Shown: positions 7,032-15,420, counted from the first letter of the stretch. The stretch is DNA of 21,602 nt from Bacteroidota bacterium (GCA_002686705.1 NYYH01000050.1:3276-24877); one strand, 5' to 3'. Numbers and translations: made by a program. The notes: generated from the sequence alone by a model not told the origin.

Positions 7032-8135
7032 TTGACTAATAATCTGCATTTCAATATTTTAAAAAGCACTCTTTTTGCACTTAACTCTGTTGCTGGAATC
7101 GTTTTAATATTTTCGTCCCTTGCTGGAAACTTTGCTCCCTCTAATAACACATGGATTCAAGCATTCGGACTTGTGTACCCAATAATAATTATTGTTAACC
7201 TTATATTTTTGTTCTATTGGATAATTACTAAAAGTAGATTGGCTGCATTTTCTTTAGTTATTCTACTCTTTGGGTTTAACAATATTAACTATAATTTTCA
7301 GATATCATTGACTAATACTGAAGTTGCCAACCCAGCTCAAATTAAAGTACTATCTTACAATGTTCAGCAATTCGGTGAACAAACACGGAATCTATCTACT
7401 CAAGATACTAAAAGCTCGATAATAAATTTCTTATTAGATCAGAGTGCTGATATAGTCTGTTTACAGGAATATCATTCAGCAAACACCCAGCTTTATAAAC
7501 CATTAAAAGAAATAAGAGACACATTAAGCGCCGATACTTATTACTATGAAAGCTATTTTAATCCCAAATATAATCAGCTTTCAGGACTAGTAACCTTCTG
7601 CAAATACGAAGCAATAAACAAAGGAAAACTAAAGTTTACAGGATCACGTACTTTTGGTATTTATACTGATATTGTAATTGAAAATGATACAATCAGAGTA
7701 TTTAATATTCATCTGGCAAGCATAAAATTAAAACCGGAAGATCTTGATTTTGTTGTAAATCCTGAAGCAGACAACAGCGATGAACTAAAAAGTCATTCGT
7801 CTGATATATACCACAAACTGATACAAGCATATCTTCTTCGGGAAAAGCAACTGAAGTATCTGGTAGATGAAATTAAGTCAACAAAATATGAAATCATACT
7901 ATGTGGTGATTTTAATGACACCCCTTCTTCTTGGGTATATAATCAACTCCAACAATATCTTACAGATGCATTTGTCAAAAAAGGAATGGGTATTGGTCGT
8001 ACATACGCTGGCCCTCTCCCCTTCTTAAGGATTGATTACATTCTAACTGGAAATAATTTTAAGATCAATGGTTTTACCCGCCACAATATGATAAAATCTG
8101 ACCATTTTCCAATTTCAGCCATCATAACTCGCTGA
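7032..8135 (+). CDS. Membrane-anchored endonuclease/exonuclease/phosphatase (EEP) family protein
   Basis: A 367-aa protein with about three N-terminal hydrophobic segments (12-31, 46-66, 70-84) followed by a complete EEP hydrolase fold. Conserved residues are seen in SYNVQQF (Asn110), CLQEY (Glu146), FNIHLAS (His227), CGDFND (Asp293, Asn295), RIDYI (Asp335) and SDHFP (Asp357, His358). These are the metal-binding and catalytic positions of the family, which includes nucleases and phosphodiesterases; the substrate cannot be told. The start is a TTG at 7032: no ATG lies upstream in frame before a stop at 7005-7007, and a later start would lose the membrane segments. It is the last gene of the mutL-rhomboid cluster, ending in a small TGAGTA/TACTCA hairpin that overlaps its stop. 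Confidence 0.88.
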   Translation: MTNNLHFNILKSTLFALNSVAGIVLIFSSLAGNFAPSNNTWIQAFGLVYPIIIIVNLIFLFYWIITKSRLAAFSLVILLFGFNNINYNFQISLTNTEVANPAQIKVLSYNVQQFGEQTRNLSTQDTKSSIINFLLDQSADIVCLQEYHSANTQLYKPLKEIRDTLSADTYYYESYFNPKYNQLSGLVTFCKYEAINKGKLKFTGSRTFGIYTDIVIENDTIRVFNIHLASIKLKPEDLDFVVNPEADNSDELKSHSSDIYHKLIQAYLLREKQLKYLVDEIKSTKYEIILCGDFNDTPSSWVYNQLQQYLTDAFVKKGMGIGRTYAGPLPFLRIDYILTGNNFKINGFTRHNMIKSDHFPISAIITR

Positions 8136-8199
8136 GTATCTGTACTCAAGTTAAAAAGCGCTGAAAGGTAGGATATTAATTAAAATTTATAATTTATTG

Positions 8200-8207
8200 T
8201 AGCTTTG
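8200..8207 (+). promoter_or_regulatory. -7 promoter box for the glutathione peroxidase gene
   Basis: TAGCTTTG matches TAnnTTTG exactly, 13 nt before the ATG, which implies a very short leader. AAAGGA at 8214-8219 could serve as a ribosome binding site. A clear TTTG at -33 is absent. Confidence 0.55.
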
Positions 8208-8220
8208 CAAATAAAGGATT

Positions 8221-8772
8221 ATGAAAAAAAGAATAGGCCTCTATATTAGTTACGTTTTACTAATAAGTTTTTCTGTAAATGCTCAAAGCTTTTACGACTA
8301 CACAGTTCTAGATATAGATAGTAACGACTTTGCACTGTCTCAATTAAAAGGCAAAAAAGTAATGATTGTTAATGTAGCATCTGAATGTGCTTTAACACCT
8401 CAATATAAACATCTTGAAGCTTTATACCGAAAATACAAAGACAACAATTTTATTATTATTGGCTTTCCAACTAACGACTTCATGAGACAGGAGCCCGGAA
8501 CAAATAAAGAAATAAAGGAATTCTGCTCAGAAAAATATGATGTTACATTTCCAATAATGGCAAAAATAACGGTAAAAGGAGACTATACAGAACCTCTGTA
8601 TAAGTGGCTCACACAAAAACGATTAAATGGATTTGATGATTCATCGGTTAAGTGGAATTTTCAAAAATATCTTATTAGCGAAGATGGCAAAATAGAGAAA
8701 GTTATCAAGCCAATAGTTAAACCTAATAACAGCAAAATTATAAGTTGGATTGAAGAAAAGGAAAACCCTTAA
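8221..8772 (+). CDS. Secreted Cys-type glutathione peroxidase family protein
   Basis: A 183-aa thiol peroxidase that reduces hydroperoxides, probably with thioredoxin-like donors, outside the cytosol. A signal peptide covers about 1-21 (hydrophobic 8-19, cleavage after VNA). The peroxidatic cysteine is Cys56 in NVASECALTPQY, and there is no selenocysteine codon. The Gln of the tetrad is Gln90 in MRQEPGTN and Trp145-Asn146 are in KWNF. Cys102 in EFCSEKYDVTFPI sits where the resolving Cys of 2-Cys glutathione peroxidases lies. The usual FPCNQF is FPTNDF here. The gene converges on the glucosaminidase gene and the two stop codons overlap. Confidence 0.92.
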   Translation: MKKRIGLYISYVLLISFSVNAQSFYDYTVLDIDSNDFALSQLKGKKVMIVNVASECALTPQYKHLEALYRKYKDNNFIIIGFPTNDFMRQEPGTNKEIKEFCSEKYDVTFPIMAKITVKGDYTEPLYKWLTQKRLNGFDDSSVKWNFQKYLISEDGKIEKVIKPIVKPNNSKIISWIEEKENP

Positions 8773-9581
8773 TCTTTTGCAATATATTTGGGTGCAATAC
8801 GGTAACTGTCGTATTTTACTAAATTATTACCAGTAATAACTTGTTTAATTTCCTCAACATAGGCTTCTCTCCTTTCTGAATAATCGATTAAATAATTAAT
8901 AAGAACAAAAGGATCGTTGGTTTTAAGACGCTCAGCTCTAAAATCAGCAAATGGGCCAGTTGAAAGCGTAGTATAATATGCATCAATAGCCTGTTCAAGA
9001 TTATTAAACTTTCTTAAATAGACTTTTTTGCCATGTCGGGTAGACGAAGCCTCAATTCTTTCTTGATGAGGATTGAAGGACCATAGACCAAAAGGGTTAT
9101 TTGCTTCAAGGAAAAACCTCGATGTTCCCCAAGCACTTTCAATTGCTGCCTGAGCGAGGACTATACTAACAGGAAACGTATGAAGCCTGCTTTTTAGCAA
9201 TTCCATATTAGTGGCATCGTATTTCTTATTTAACTTATCAATAAATAACGTGTCCTCAGGTGTCAATTCAGCCTTAAGAGCAAGTGAATTCACTCTTTGT
9301 AATACTATTGCAAGCTCTTCCTTTGCTACAAGAACTGCAGGCAACATCATATCGAAGAACTTCTTCTTCTTTTCAGCAACAGGCAAATCATTTAAGGAAA
9401 CGGCACTTGTATATACATATGGTATTACTAGTGAATCTGTGATAGGAATTATGTCGTTAGCCGAGTTTATCGGTTTTTCAATAATTTTTATTTCCTTTCC
9501 AGAATCGTTGTTGCATGAAACATATAGGAACGCAAAAAGCGATACAAATAATAAAGGAAGACATTTGCTGTAGTTTCTCAT
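8769..9581 (-). CDS. Bax-like glucosaminidase domain lipoprotein
   Basis: A 270-aa predicted cell-envelope peptidoglycan hydrolase. It starts with a lipoprotein signal (hydrophobic 8-21, lipobox YVSC with Cys23), so it should be lipid-anchored. A variable linker (24-70) and a helical region follow. The glucosaminidase/Bax-like core then carries LAQAAIESAWGTSRF (142-156), where Glu148 is the likely catalytic acid, and NNPFGLWSF (161-169), both typical of the family that cleaves N-acetylglucosaminyl linkages. The C-terminus (about 196-255) has the AYYTTLSTGPF and YSERREAYVEEI elements also expected. It is convergent with the peroxidase gene and has its own -7 box upstream. Confidence 0.88.
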   Translation of the reverse strand: MRNYSKCLPLLFVSLFAFLYVSCNNDSGKEIKIIEKPINSANDIIPITDSLVIPYVYTSAVSLNDLPVAEKKKKFFDMMLPAVLVAKEELAIVLQRVNSLALKAELTPEDTLFIDKLNKKYDATNMELLKSRLHTFPVSIVLAQAAIESAWGTSRFFLEANNPFGLWSFNPHQERIEASSTRHGKKVYLRKFNNLEQAIDAYYTTLSTGPFADFRAERLKTNDPFVLINYLIDYSERREAYVEEIKQVITGNNLVKYDSYRIAPKYIAKD

Positions 9582-9604
9582 ACTCTCTTTTGGATTATTT
9601 ATAC

Positions 9605-9612
9605 CAAAAATA
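9605..9612 (-). promoter_or_regulatory. -7 promoter box for the glucosaminidase lipoprotein gene
   Basis: The minus strand reads TATTTTTG, an exact TAnnTTTG match, 23 nt upstream of the ATG at 9581. The -33 element is at best TTTA-like. It lies back to back with the sensor kinase promoter. Confidence 0.55.
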
Positions 9613-9636
9613 TAATTTTATATGATAAATGCAGAT

Positions 9637-9668
9637 TTTGGGCTTAAAAAATTAATTTGTTACTTTTG
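9637..9668 (+). promoter_or_regulatory. Strong promoter of the sensor kinase leader
   Basis: TTTG at 9637-9640 and TACTTTTG at 9661-9668 are 20 nt apart, matching both Bacteroidota promoter boxes and their spacing. The start is expected near 9675, which leaves about 245 nt before the kinase ATG at 9919. Confidence 0.72.
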
Positions 9669-9674
9669 TTTATT

Positions 9675-9918
9675 TTATAATTGAAAGCATAAAAAGGATC
9701 TCAGGATTTTTATCGAAGGAAAGGGACAGGATGATTATAACCAAATTCACAAGCACTTTAGGTGAGGTATAATGATTGTTACAACCGATTCAAGTTATTG
9801 TGATTTTCAAGAAGTTATAAGTTGAGTGCAACCGTGAAACCAAAGAGTACTGTAAAAACCTTGAAAAGCAGAGGCCATTAAGTTTAGTTTAGAGACTTTA
9901 GCCTAACACACCAAATTT
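9675..9918 (+). ncRNA. Long structured leader (candidate regulatory RNA) of the sensor kinase gene
   Basis: This stretch holds no gene of normal size. It contains a clear stem-loop at 9734-9773, in which ATTATAACC pairs with GGTATAAT (one bulge) and an inner TCAC pairs with GTGA. A second at 9872-9904, just before the kinase start, pairs AGGC/GCCT and TAAGT/ACTT. AGGAT occurs three times in the 5' part (9695, 9703, 9728), and AAAAGGATC of the 5' end (9692-9700) recurs at the kinase start (9922-9930). Three mini-ORFs lie inside (9731-9772, 9772-9825, 9834-9881), the first two overlapping as TAATG. I do not recognise a known riboswitch class. It could be a cis-regulatory leader or a free small RNA that shares the promoter. 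Confidence 0.5.
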
Positions 9919-12705
9919 ATGAAAAGGATCAAAATAAGTATTAAAAGAAGTTCTTTTTTCATTTTATTAGCCACAGCCACTTTTACAATGTTCTCAATAA
10001 GTGTTCTGTGGATTGTTACTGAGATAGTAAAATCAAGACAAAATCTGGTCGACGCAAAAATCTCCTACCAGACCGAGCAACGTATGTTATTGAAAGATGA
10101 AGTTAAATCCGTTGTTTCAATTATTAATTTCTCACGTAAATACAGCGATATTAAATCTAAAGATGAACTCCAAAACAAGATACTGGATTATGTGAGTTCG
10201 ATATGATTAAATCATGGGGGCTATCTTTTCATTAACACCTATAACGGTCGTGCATTAAATTTTGATGGAGTTAAAATTATAGGCGAAAAAGATATTAGGA
10301 ATATGATTGATCCTGATGGTTTGAATTTATTTGAAATTGAACTCCAAACTATTAAGAACTCTGATGGGGGTTATTTTAGCTCTACATTTAAGAGACTTGA
10401 CTCATTCAATCCTGTTCCAAAATTGTCATATGTGATAGGTTATAAGGAATGGGAATGGATTATTGGTGCTGGCATTTACCTCGATGACATTGATTTATTT
10501 GTTCAGAAAACTAAGAATCAATATCAAGCAATTTTGTTTAAAAAAGTACTTTACATAGTTCTTTTGTTTATTGTACTTTTAATTATAGTATTTGTTGTAT
10601 CTAAATCTCTGTCAGGATTTATCAGAAGGGAATTCTTAGTTTTTATGTCGTTTTTAAACAAAAAATCAGAGGTTGATTCATTTATTGATATCAACATGCT
10701 TCAGGTGCAGGAATTTAGAGTATTGGCACACTCTGTGAACGCCATGATAAATAAACGTCGGGTTGCTGAACGTCTCCTTAAAAAAGAAAGTGATAAAGCT
10801 CACAAGTATCTTGATGTTGCTGGTGTAATTATTTTGGCCTTAGATACTAAAGGGAATGTTACTTTAATAAACAAAAGAGGATGTGAAACACTTGGGTTGA
10901 ATGAAGCAGAAATAATAGGCAAAAATTGGTTTAAAAACTTCGTTCCACCAGCAGATAAACATAAATTATCCACTAGATTTTCTAAAGTAATATCTGGTAG
11001 TAGTAAAACAAAGTTCCTGAATGGTGAAAATCAAATTGTAACACAATCAGGAGAGCACCGAATAATATCTTGGCAAAACACATTACTTTACGATTCAAAT
11101 GATAAGATTACAGGCAGCCTCAGTTCAGGACATGACATAACCGAAGGCAGGTTATTAGAAGCCTCATATTTTGAAAGCGAAGAGAAATATAAATTGCTGT
11201 TTGAGATAACCAGCGATCCTATCTTGATAATTGGAAGAAACGATACTTTTATAGATTGTAATAATGCTGCAGTTGAAATCCTGAAATTTAAAGATAAAAA
11301 GGAAATTATCGGTACCCATCTTGTTAATTTATCTCCAACCAAACAACCTGACGGCTCATTGTCAGTTTTAAAAGCCAAAGAGATGATAGCCAAAGCTCGT
11401 AAAGAAGGCTATATCAGGTGTGAATGGTTACAAATCGACAAAAACAAAAAACCGTTTTATGTTGATGCATCACTCACATTAGTCCCCATTTCTGGAGTTG
11501 AATATCTTTATGTAGTTTGGCGCGACATCTCTGAAAGGAAAAAACAGGCACAGGAGCTTATTATCGCTAAAGAAAAAGCCGAACAAAGCGATAATATTAA
11601 ATCATCCTTCCTCCACAATATGCAGCATGAGATACGAACACCGTTAAATACTATGATGGGTTTTTCACAATTACTAAAACAACAAGACCTTGATTCAGGC
11701 GATATTGATAGTTACTTTGATGCTATAATTAGCTCAGGTAATCAGCTAAACAAAATAATTGATGATATTATTGATTTTTCAAAGCTACAATTAGGATTCA
11801 TTTTAAGCTCTAATAAAACCATAGAGTTAAAAACATTATTGTCAGAAATTTTTAAAGAAAATTATCCTAACATCAATAACAAGCCAGTAAAATTCTTAAT
11901 AAATACATGTGCTTCAAATAAAAATACTGTTGTTGAAACGGACCTAAAGCGGCTAAAACAAATTATGGTTCACTTAATAGACAACGCTTTTAAATTTACA
12001 GCAGAAGGAGTTGTGGAATTTGGATATAATATTTCCGCTAAAAATATTACGTTTTATGTTTCTGATACAGGGGTTGGAATTGAAAAACAACATTTTCAAT
12101 CAATTTTTGAGAGATTTACAAGGTTGACTCATAAAAACCCGGAGATGCTATATGGAGGCAACGGACTTGGATTAAGTATTTCTAAAGCTATACTTGGATT
12201 CCTTGGCGGAAAGATATGGGTTGAATCTGAAAAAGGTAAAGGATCAAAGTTCTTATTTACAATTCCTTATAAGCCTCTCGAAATATCTTACAAGATACAA
12301 AAGAAATCTTTTGGAAGTAGCAATATTACAGTTGTTACAATTAACAAATCCTGGTTTACCCGTATATCAAAAGCTGTTCGCGAAACGGGCGTTAAACTCA
12401 CACATATCACAAATGGTTTAGAAGCTATTGAGTTTTGTCAGAAGAATTATAAAACCGACCTGATGATAATGGATATTAATCTTAGTGAGATGAATGGGCT
12501 TATTGCAACAAAAGCCATTAAAGCATTCAAAATGGATTTGCCAATTATAGCATTAGTTACAGCTGAGAAAAAGAATATGACTAAGGAGGATGCATTAATT
12601 GCCGGATGCGATGATTACATAACTATGTCTCAATCGGATAAAGATATTCAACTTACATTATCTCTATATCTTAAAACAAACATACTGGCTCTGACAAAAG
12701 GGTGA
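9919..12705 (+). pseudogene. Hybrid sensor histidine kinase (Cache-PAS-PAS-HisKA-HATPase-REC), interrupted by one in-frame TGA
   Basis: The 929-codon frame is open throughout except for TGA at 10204-10206 (codon 96). Codons on both sides are in the same frame and continue one domain: ...KILDYVSSI, stop, LNHGGYLFINTYNG. Domains, counting the stop as residue 96, are: TM1 at about 11-37, extracytoplasmic Cache-like sensor at about 40-195, TM2 at 209-229, PAS at about 296-411, PAS at about 421-543, HisKA with HEIRTPLN (His570), HATPase with DNAFKFT, DTGVGI and GNGLGLS, and a receiver-like domain at about 813-923 with Asp852. The receiver lacks its acidic pair and Lys. A downstream fragment from ATG 10303 would lose TM1 and most of the Cache domain. 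The interruption is most simply a CGA-to-TGA mutation or a sequence error; read-through is less likely. Confidence 0.85.
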
Positions 12706-12706
12706 G

Positions 12707-13639
12707 CTAGAAAAACATCAAATGAAAAACAAATTGATCTTCCTTATTGTACTCTATAGTTGGTGCCGGTACTTTTATAAAGCTAAATGCCTTAAAAACA
12801 AATCGTAAGAAAGATGAATTAGTTTTAATACGGGTCCAGTCAACATCAAACGAAAAGTAGTATTGACGCGTACGATTAAAATGTGGCATTTTTTTACCAT
12901 CCCATTCAGGTGGATTAGAAAATGACCCAATCATACCAGTAGCACCATATCCAACTGATACATTTAACCATTGTGGAAATTTTGTTTCTTTTCTAATGAA
13001 AGAACTAATATTTGCTGATAACCAGTAAGTTTGTCCATTATAATCCTTCAACATACTCTGTAGTCCTGTTTCTCCTAATAAATCAGGGCGATACTGTGGA
13101 AATTGAGTGGCATGATATGAAAATTTGAGTCTTATACGCTGCTCCTTCCATAATAATTGTTGCCCGGTAAAAAAGGCAGCACCAGCTGTATTGGCTATCA
13201 GGTCGCCTGGTGAAGCTCCCCATTCTTCCGAAAATGAATCAAGAAGTTCAATAACGGTCAGTGCTGACCATCCCATTAAACCTCCATACAAAGCTGATTT
13301 ATTATTGTTAACACCAGCCCAACGTAGTGACCAAAAAGCATAATTACTTATAACATAAGCAGTGGTTACATGTCCTACTTTGTCTACCTGAAGCCAGGCA
13401 TTGTTATCATTATACCAATGAAATGAGGATAAAGTATTATCTTTATACCAAGCAAAATAAAGTACGCCCAAGGTTGCCCCATAAAGTCCTGCCCCGGTAT
13501 AAATTACAGTATTCAATCTCTTCTTAATAATCGAATCGGGATATATTTGTTGTGTTTGTGAGCTTGCCCGTAGTAAACATAATCCGATTATAACAAATAC
13601 TAAAATAATATGTAAATATTTTTTCCAGAAAGCCTTCAT
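12707..13639 (-). CDS. DUF2279 family predicted membrane/envelope protein
   Basis: A 310-aa protein with an N-terminal hydrophobic signal or anchor (9-27) and further hydrophobic segments near 43-64 and 92-130. Family hallmarks are DKVGHVTTAY (86-95) and EEWGASPGDLIANTAGA (138-154), which carry the conserved His and acidic residues of DUF2279 (YfiM-like) proteins. The C-terminal half (about 170-310) is rich in aromatics and alternating hydrophobic residues, as in envelope beta-strand domains. Biochemical function is unknown. It lies 113 bp downstream of mltG in the same direction and may be co-transcribed. Its stop codon is 1 nt from the stop of the convergent sensor kinase. Confidence 0.8.
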   Translation of the reverse strand: MKAFWKKYLHIILVFVIIGLCLLRASSQTQQIYPDSIIKKRLNTVIYTGAGLYGATLGVLYFAWYKDNTLSSFHWYNDNNAWLQVDKVGHVTTAYVISNYAFWSLRWAGVNNNKSALYGGLMGWSALTVIELLDSFSEEWGASPGDLIANTAGAAFFTGQQLLWKEQRIRLKFSYHATQFPQYRPDLLGETGLQSMLKDYNGQTYWLSANISSFIRKETKFPQWLNVSVGYGATGMIGSFSNPPEWDGKKMPHFNRTRQYYFSFDVDWTRIKTNSSFLRFVFKAFSFIKVPAPTIEYNKEDQFVFHLMFF

Positions 13640-13752
13640 ATTTAGGAATATTCGCTGAGAATTTTGTAAGTTGATATTGTTCTTTTCAATGGCATATCCT
13701 CACTTTCTTTCAGCTAAGAACAAAGACGAGCCTAGTACTTTAATTGTTAGTT

Positions 13753-14835
13753 CTATTTATAAATCCTCATTTTATCTAGTGCCTTCTGATATTTTCGTGC
13801 ATTCTTGTTATGTTGAGTATTGGAGCGTGCAAATACATGGTAACCAGACAAATCGTCCTTAGCACAGAAAAAAAGATAACCTTCATTTTGATTATTAAGC
13901 ACTGCTTCAATTGAAGAAATTGATGGGATACAAATAGGTGATGGAGGTAATCCTCCATGCTTATACGTGTTAAACGGTGAATCAAACTCTTTATGAATAT
14001 TCAATACACGTTTAATATTATAATCATTAAGTGCATAAATTAGTGTAGGATCAGCTTGAAGCCGCCATCCTTTGTCGAGTCTGTTAATATAAACACCAGC
14101 TATCATTGGTTTTTCATCGTTTTTGTTGGTTTCTTTTTCAACGATTGAAGCCAATGTTACTATCTCCGGGATAGTCATTTCCAACTCCTCAGCCTTACCA
14201 GTTCTATTGGCATTCCAAAACCTCAAATATTCTTCATGCATACGAGTCACAAATCCTTTAGCTGATGTGTTCCAATAAAATTCGTAGGTATCAGGGATAA
14301 AAATTATTGAAATATTTTCGGGTGTCATACTCATTTTATTCAGCTCTTTAGTATTTGTCAACTCACTAACTATTGAAGAAGAATCAGCTTCAATTTGCTG
14401 GCTAATCCTACCAGCCAACTGATAAATATCTCTGATATTATTAAAAATTACTTTTACAGGTTCCTGGTCACCTGACCTTAGTAGCTTTATAAGATCCTGA
14501 TTTGTCATATTATTTTTTAACACATAATGTCCAGGTTTAATCAAATCAGTATATTTCTTTTTTTCGGCCCACCAAATAAAATTATTGCGATGCACAATCA
14601 ATCCTTTTTCAAATAGTATCTGCTTTACATCTTCAAAATTTGATTCCGTTGGGATATAAATTGATACATTTTTTCCATCTGGGGTCCATACATTTGGTTT
14701 ATAAATTATCTGATAAAACAAATATCCTCCTGAACTTCCTACTAGTACTATTATTATTATTACCCATACCAAAAGTTTCCAGTATTGTTTTTTTTGTTTT
14801 CGGGTTACCCCATAATTTGAATGATAATACGGCAT
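13753..14835 (-). CDS. mltG: Endolytic murein transglycosylase MltG (YceG-like)
   Basis: An inner-membrane lytic transglycosylase that cuts nascent peptidoglycan glycan strands and so limits their length. The 360-aa protein has a short cytoplasmic N-terminus, one membrane anchor (about 21-44) and a periplasmic YceG domain. Visible family motifs are IPDTYEFYWNTS (180-191), LASIVEKET (228-236, which contains the catalytic Glu), AGVYINRLDKGWRLQADPT (246-264), the SPFNTYKHGGLPPSPI stretch (about 286-301), and an FFCAK segment followed by HVFARSNTQHN near the C-terminus. Length is typical. It starts 2 nt after the stop of the upstream GNAT gene, which points to translational coupling. Confidence 0.94.
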   Translation of the reverse strand: MPYYHSNYGVTRKQKKQYWKLLVWVIIIIVLVGSSGGYLFYQIIYKPNVWTPDGKNVSIYIPTESNFEDVKQILFEKGLIVHRNNFIWWAEKKKYTDLIKPGHYVLKNNMTNQDLIKLLRSGDQEPVKVIFNNIRDIYQLAGRISQQIEADSSSIVSELTNTKELNKMSMTPENISIIFIPDTYEFYWNTSAKGFVTRMHEEYLRFWNANRTGKAEELEMTIPEIVTLASIVEKETNKNDEKPMIAGVYINRLDKGWRLQADPTLIYALNDYNIKRVLNIHKEFDSPFNTYKHGGLPPSPICIPSISSIEAVLNNQNEGYLFFCAKDDLSGYHVFARSNTQHNKNARKYQKALDKMRIYK

Positions 14836-14837
14836 GG

Positions 14838-15398
14838 TTATGGTTGGTTTTGATTACTAGATTTATGTATGCTTTTACTATTTATTAATTGAAAAAGATG
14901 CTCATCAATCCACTTGTTGTTCCTTAAATTCCAATCCCTTTTAATACCAGTTTCTTTAAATCCTCTACTCGTGAAAAGGCCGATGCTTTCAGTGTTGTTC
15001 TTCTCAATATTGCAATATATTTGATGCAAGTTGAGATGGCCAAACATGTACTCAATAAGAATATCAAGAGCTGTTCCTGCATATCCCTTTTGTCTTTTGT
15101 TTTCAATTATTGAAATCCCAATTCCAGCCCGTCTATTATGAGCATTAAAATCAAAAACATCAATTGCACCAATGGTTCGAGTTTGTTCTTCTTCCTTATA
15201 ATCAACCATAAATCTCAATTGATTAGCCGAGTAAATATCCTTATCAGCAAGTAATATATATTGCTCAATATCAAAACGTGAAAAGGGATTATGAGTATTA
15301 CTTATATGCCACAAATTACTGTCATTCTCCATCTTAAGCAAAAACTCAACATCTTCTGGTTCTGGTACTCTTAATTGTATATTATCCTTTTCTAGCAT
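14838..15398 (-). CDS. GNAT family N-acetyltransferase
   Basis: A 186-aa acetyltransferase of the RimJ/RimL/SpeG-like GNAT group, using acetyl-CoA to acetylate an amine. The start has IQLRVPEPEDVEFL (7-20), typical of this subgroup. The acetyl-CoA pyrophosphate-binding loop is RQKGYAGTA (102-110), preceded by the beta-4 strand GIGISI (92-97). NNTESIGLFTSRGFKETG (134-151) is the usual C-terminal acetyl-CoA/substrate region. The substrate is not determined; a polyamine or a protein N-terminus are both possible. It is the first gene of a likely GNAT-mltG-DUF2279 operon, with only 2 nt before mltG. Confidence 0.88.
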   Translation of the reverse strand: MLEKDNIQLRVPEPEDVEFLLKMENDSNLWHISNTHNPFSRFDIEQYILLADKDIYSANQLRFMVDYKEEEQTRTIGAIDVFDFNAHNRRAGIGISIIENKRQKGYAGTALDILIEYMFGHLNLHQIYCNIEKNNTESIGLFTSRGFKETGIKRDWNLRNNKWIDEHLFQLINSKSIHKSSNQNQP

Positions 15399-15420
15399 TA
15401 AGTATACTATTGTGGAAAAA

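Noticed and set aside
9211..9573. 120-codon plus-strand ORF antisense to the glucosaminidase gene
   Set aside because: The minus-strand protein has a lipobox and family motifs; the antisense frame has no recognisable feature and no promoter.
9675..9918. Leader as a known riboswitch
   Set aside because: I could not match it to the conserved cores of common classes (TPP, cobalamin, SAM, FMN, c-di-GMP), and the downstream gene is a sensor kinase rather than a metabolic gene.
10204..10206. TGA in the kinase read as selenocysteine or as a reassigned codon
   Set aside because: TGA is used as a normal stop by other genes here (for example at 8133-8135 and 12703-12705), no redox motif surrounds it, and no selenocysteine-insertion-type hairpin is evident.
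12194..12421. 75-codon ORF within the sensor kinase gene in another frame
   Set aside because: It overlaps conserved HATPase and receiver codons of the kinase frame and has no motif of its own.
13671..13862. Short plus-strand ORF between the DUF2279 gene and mltG
   Set aside because: It overlaps the conserved end of mltG, lacks a promoter, and its composition is that of antisense AT-rich DNA.
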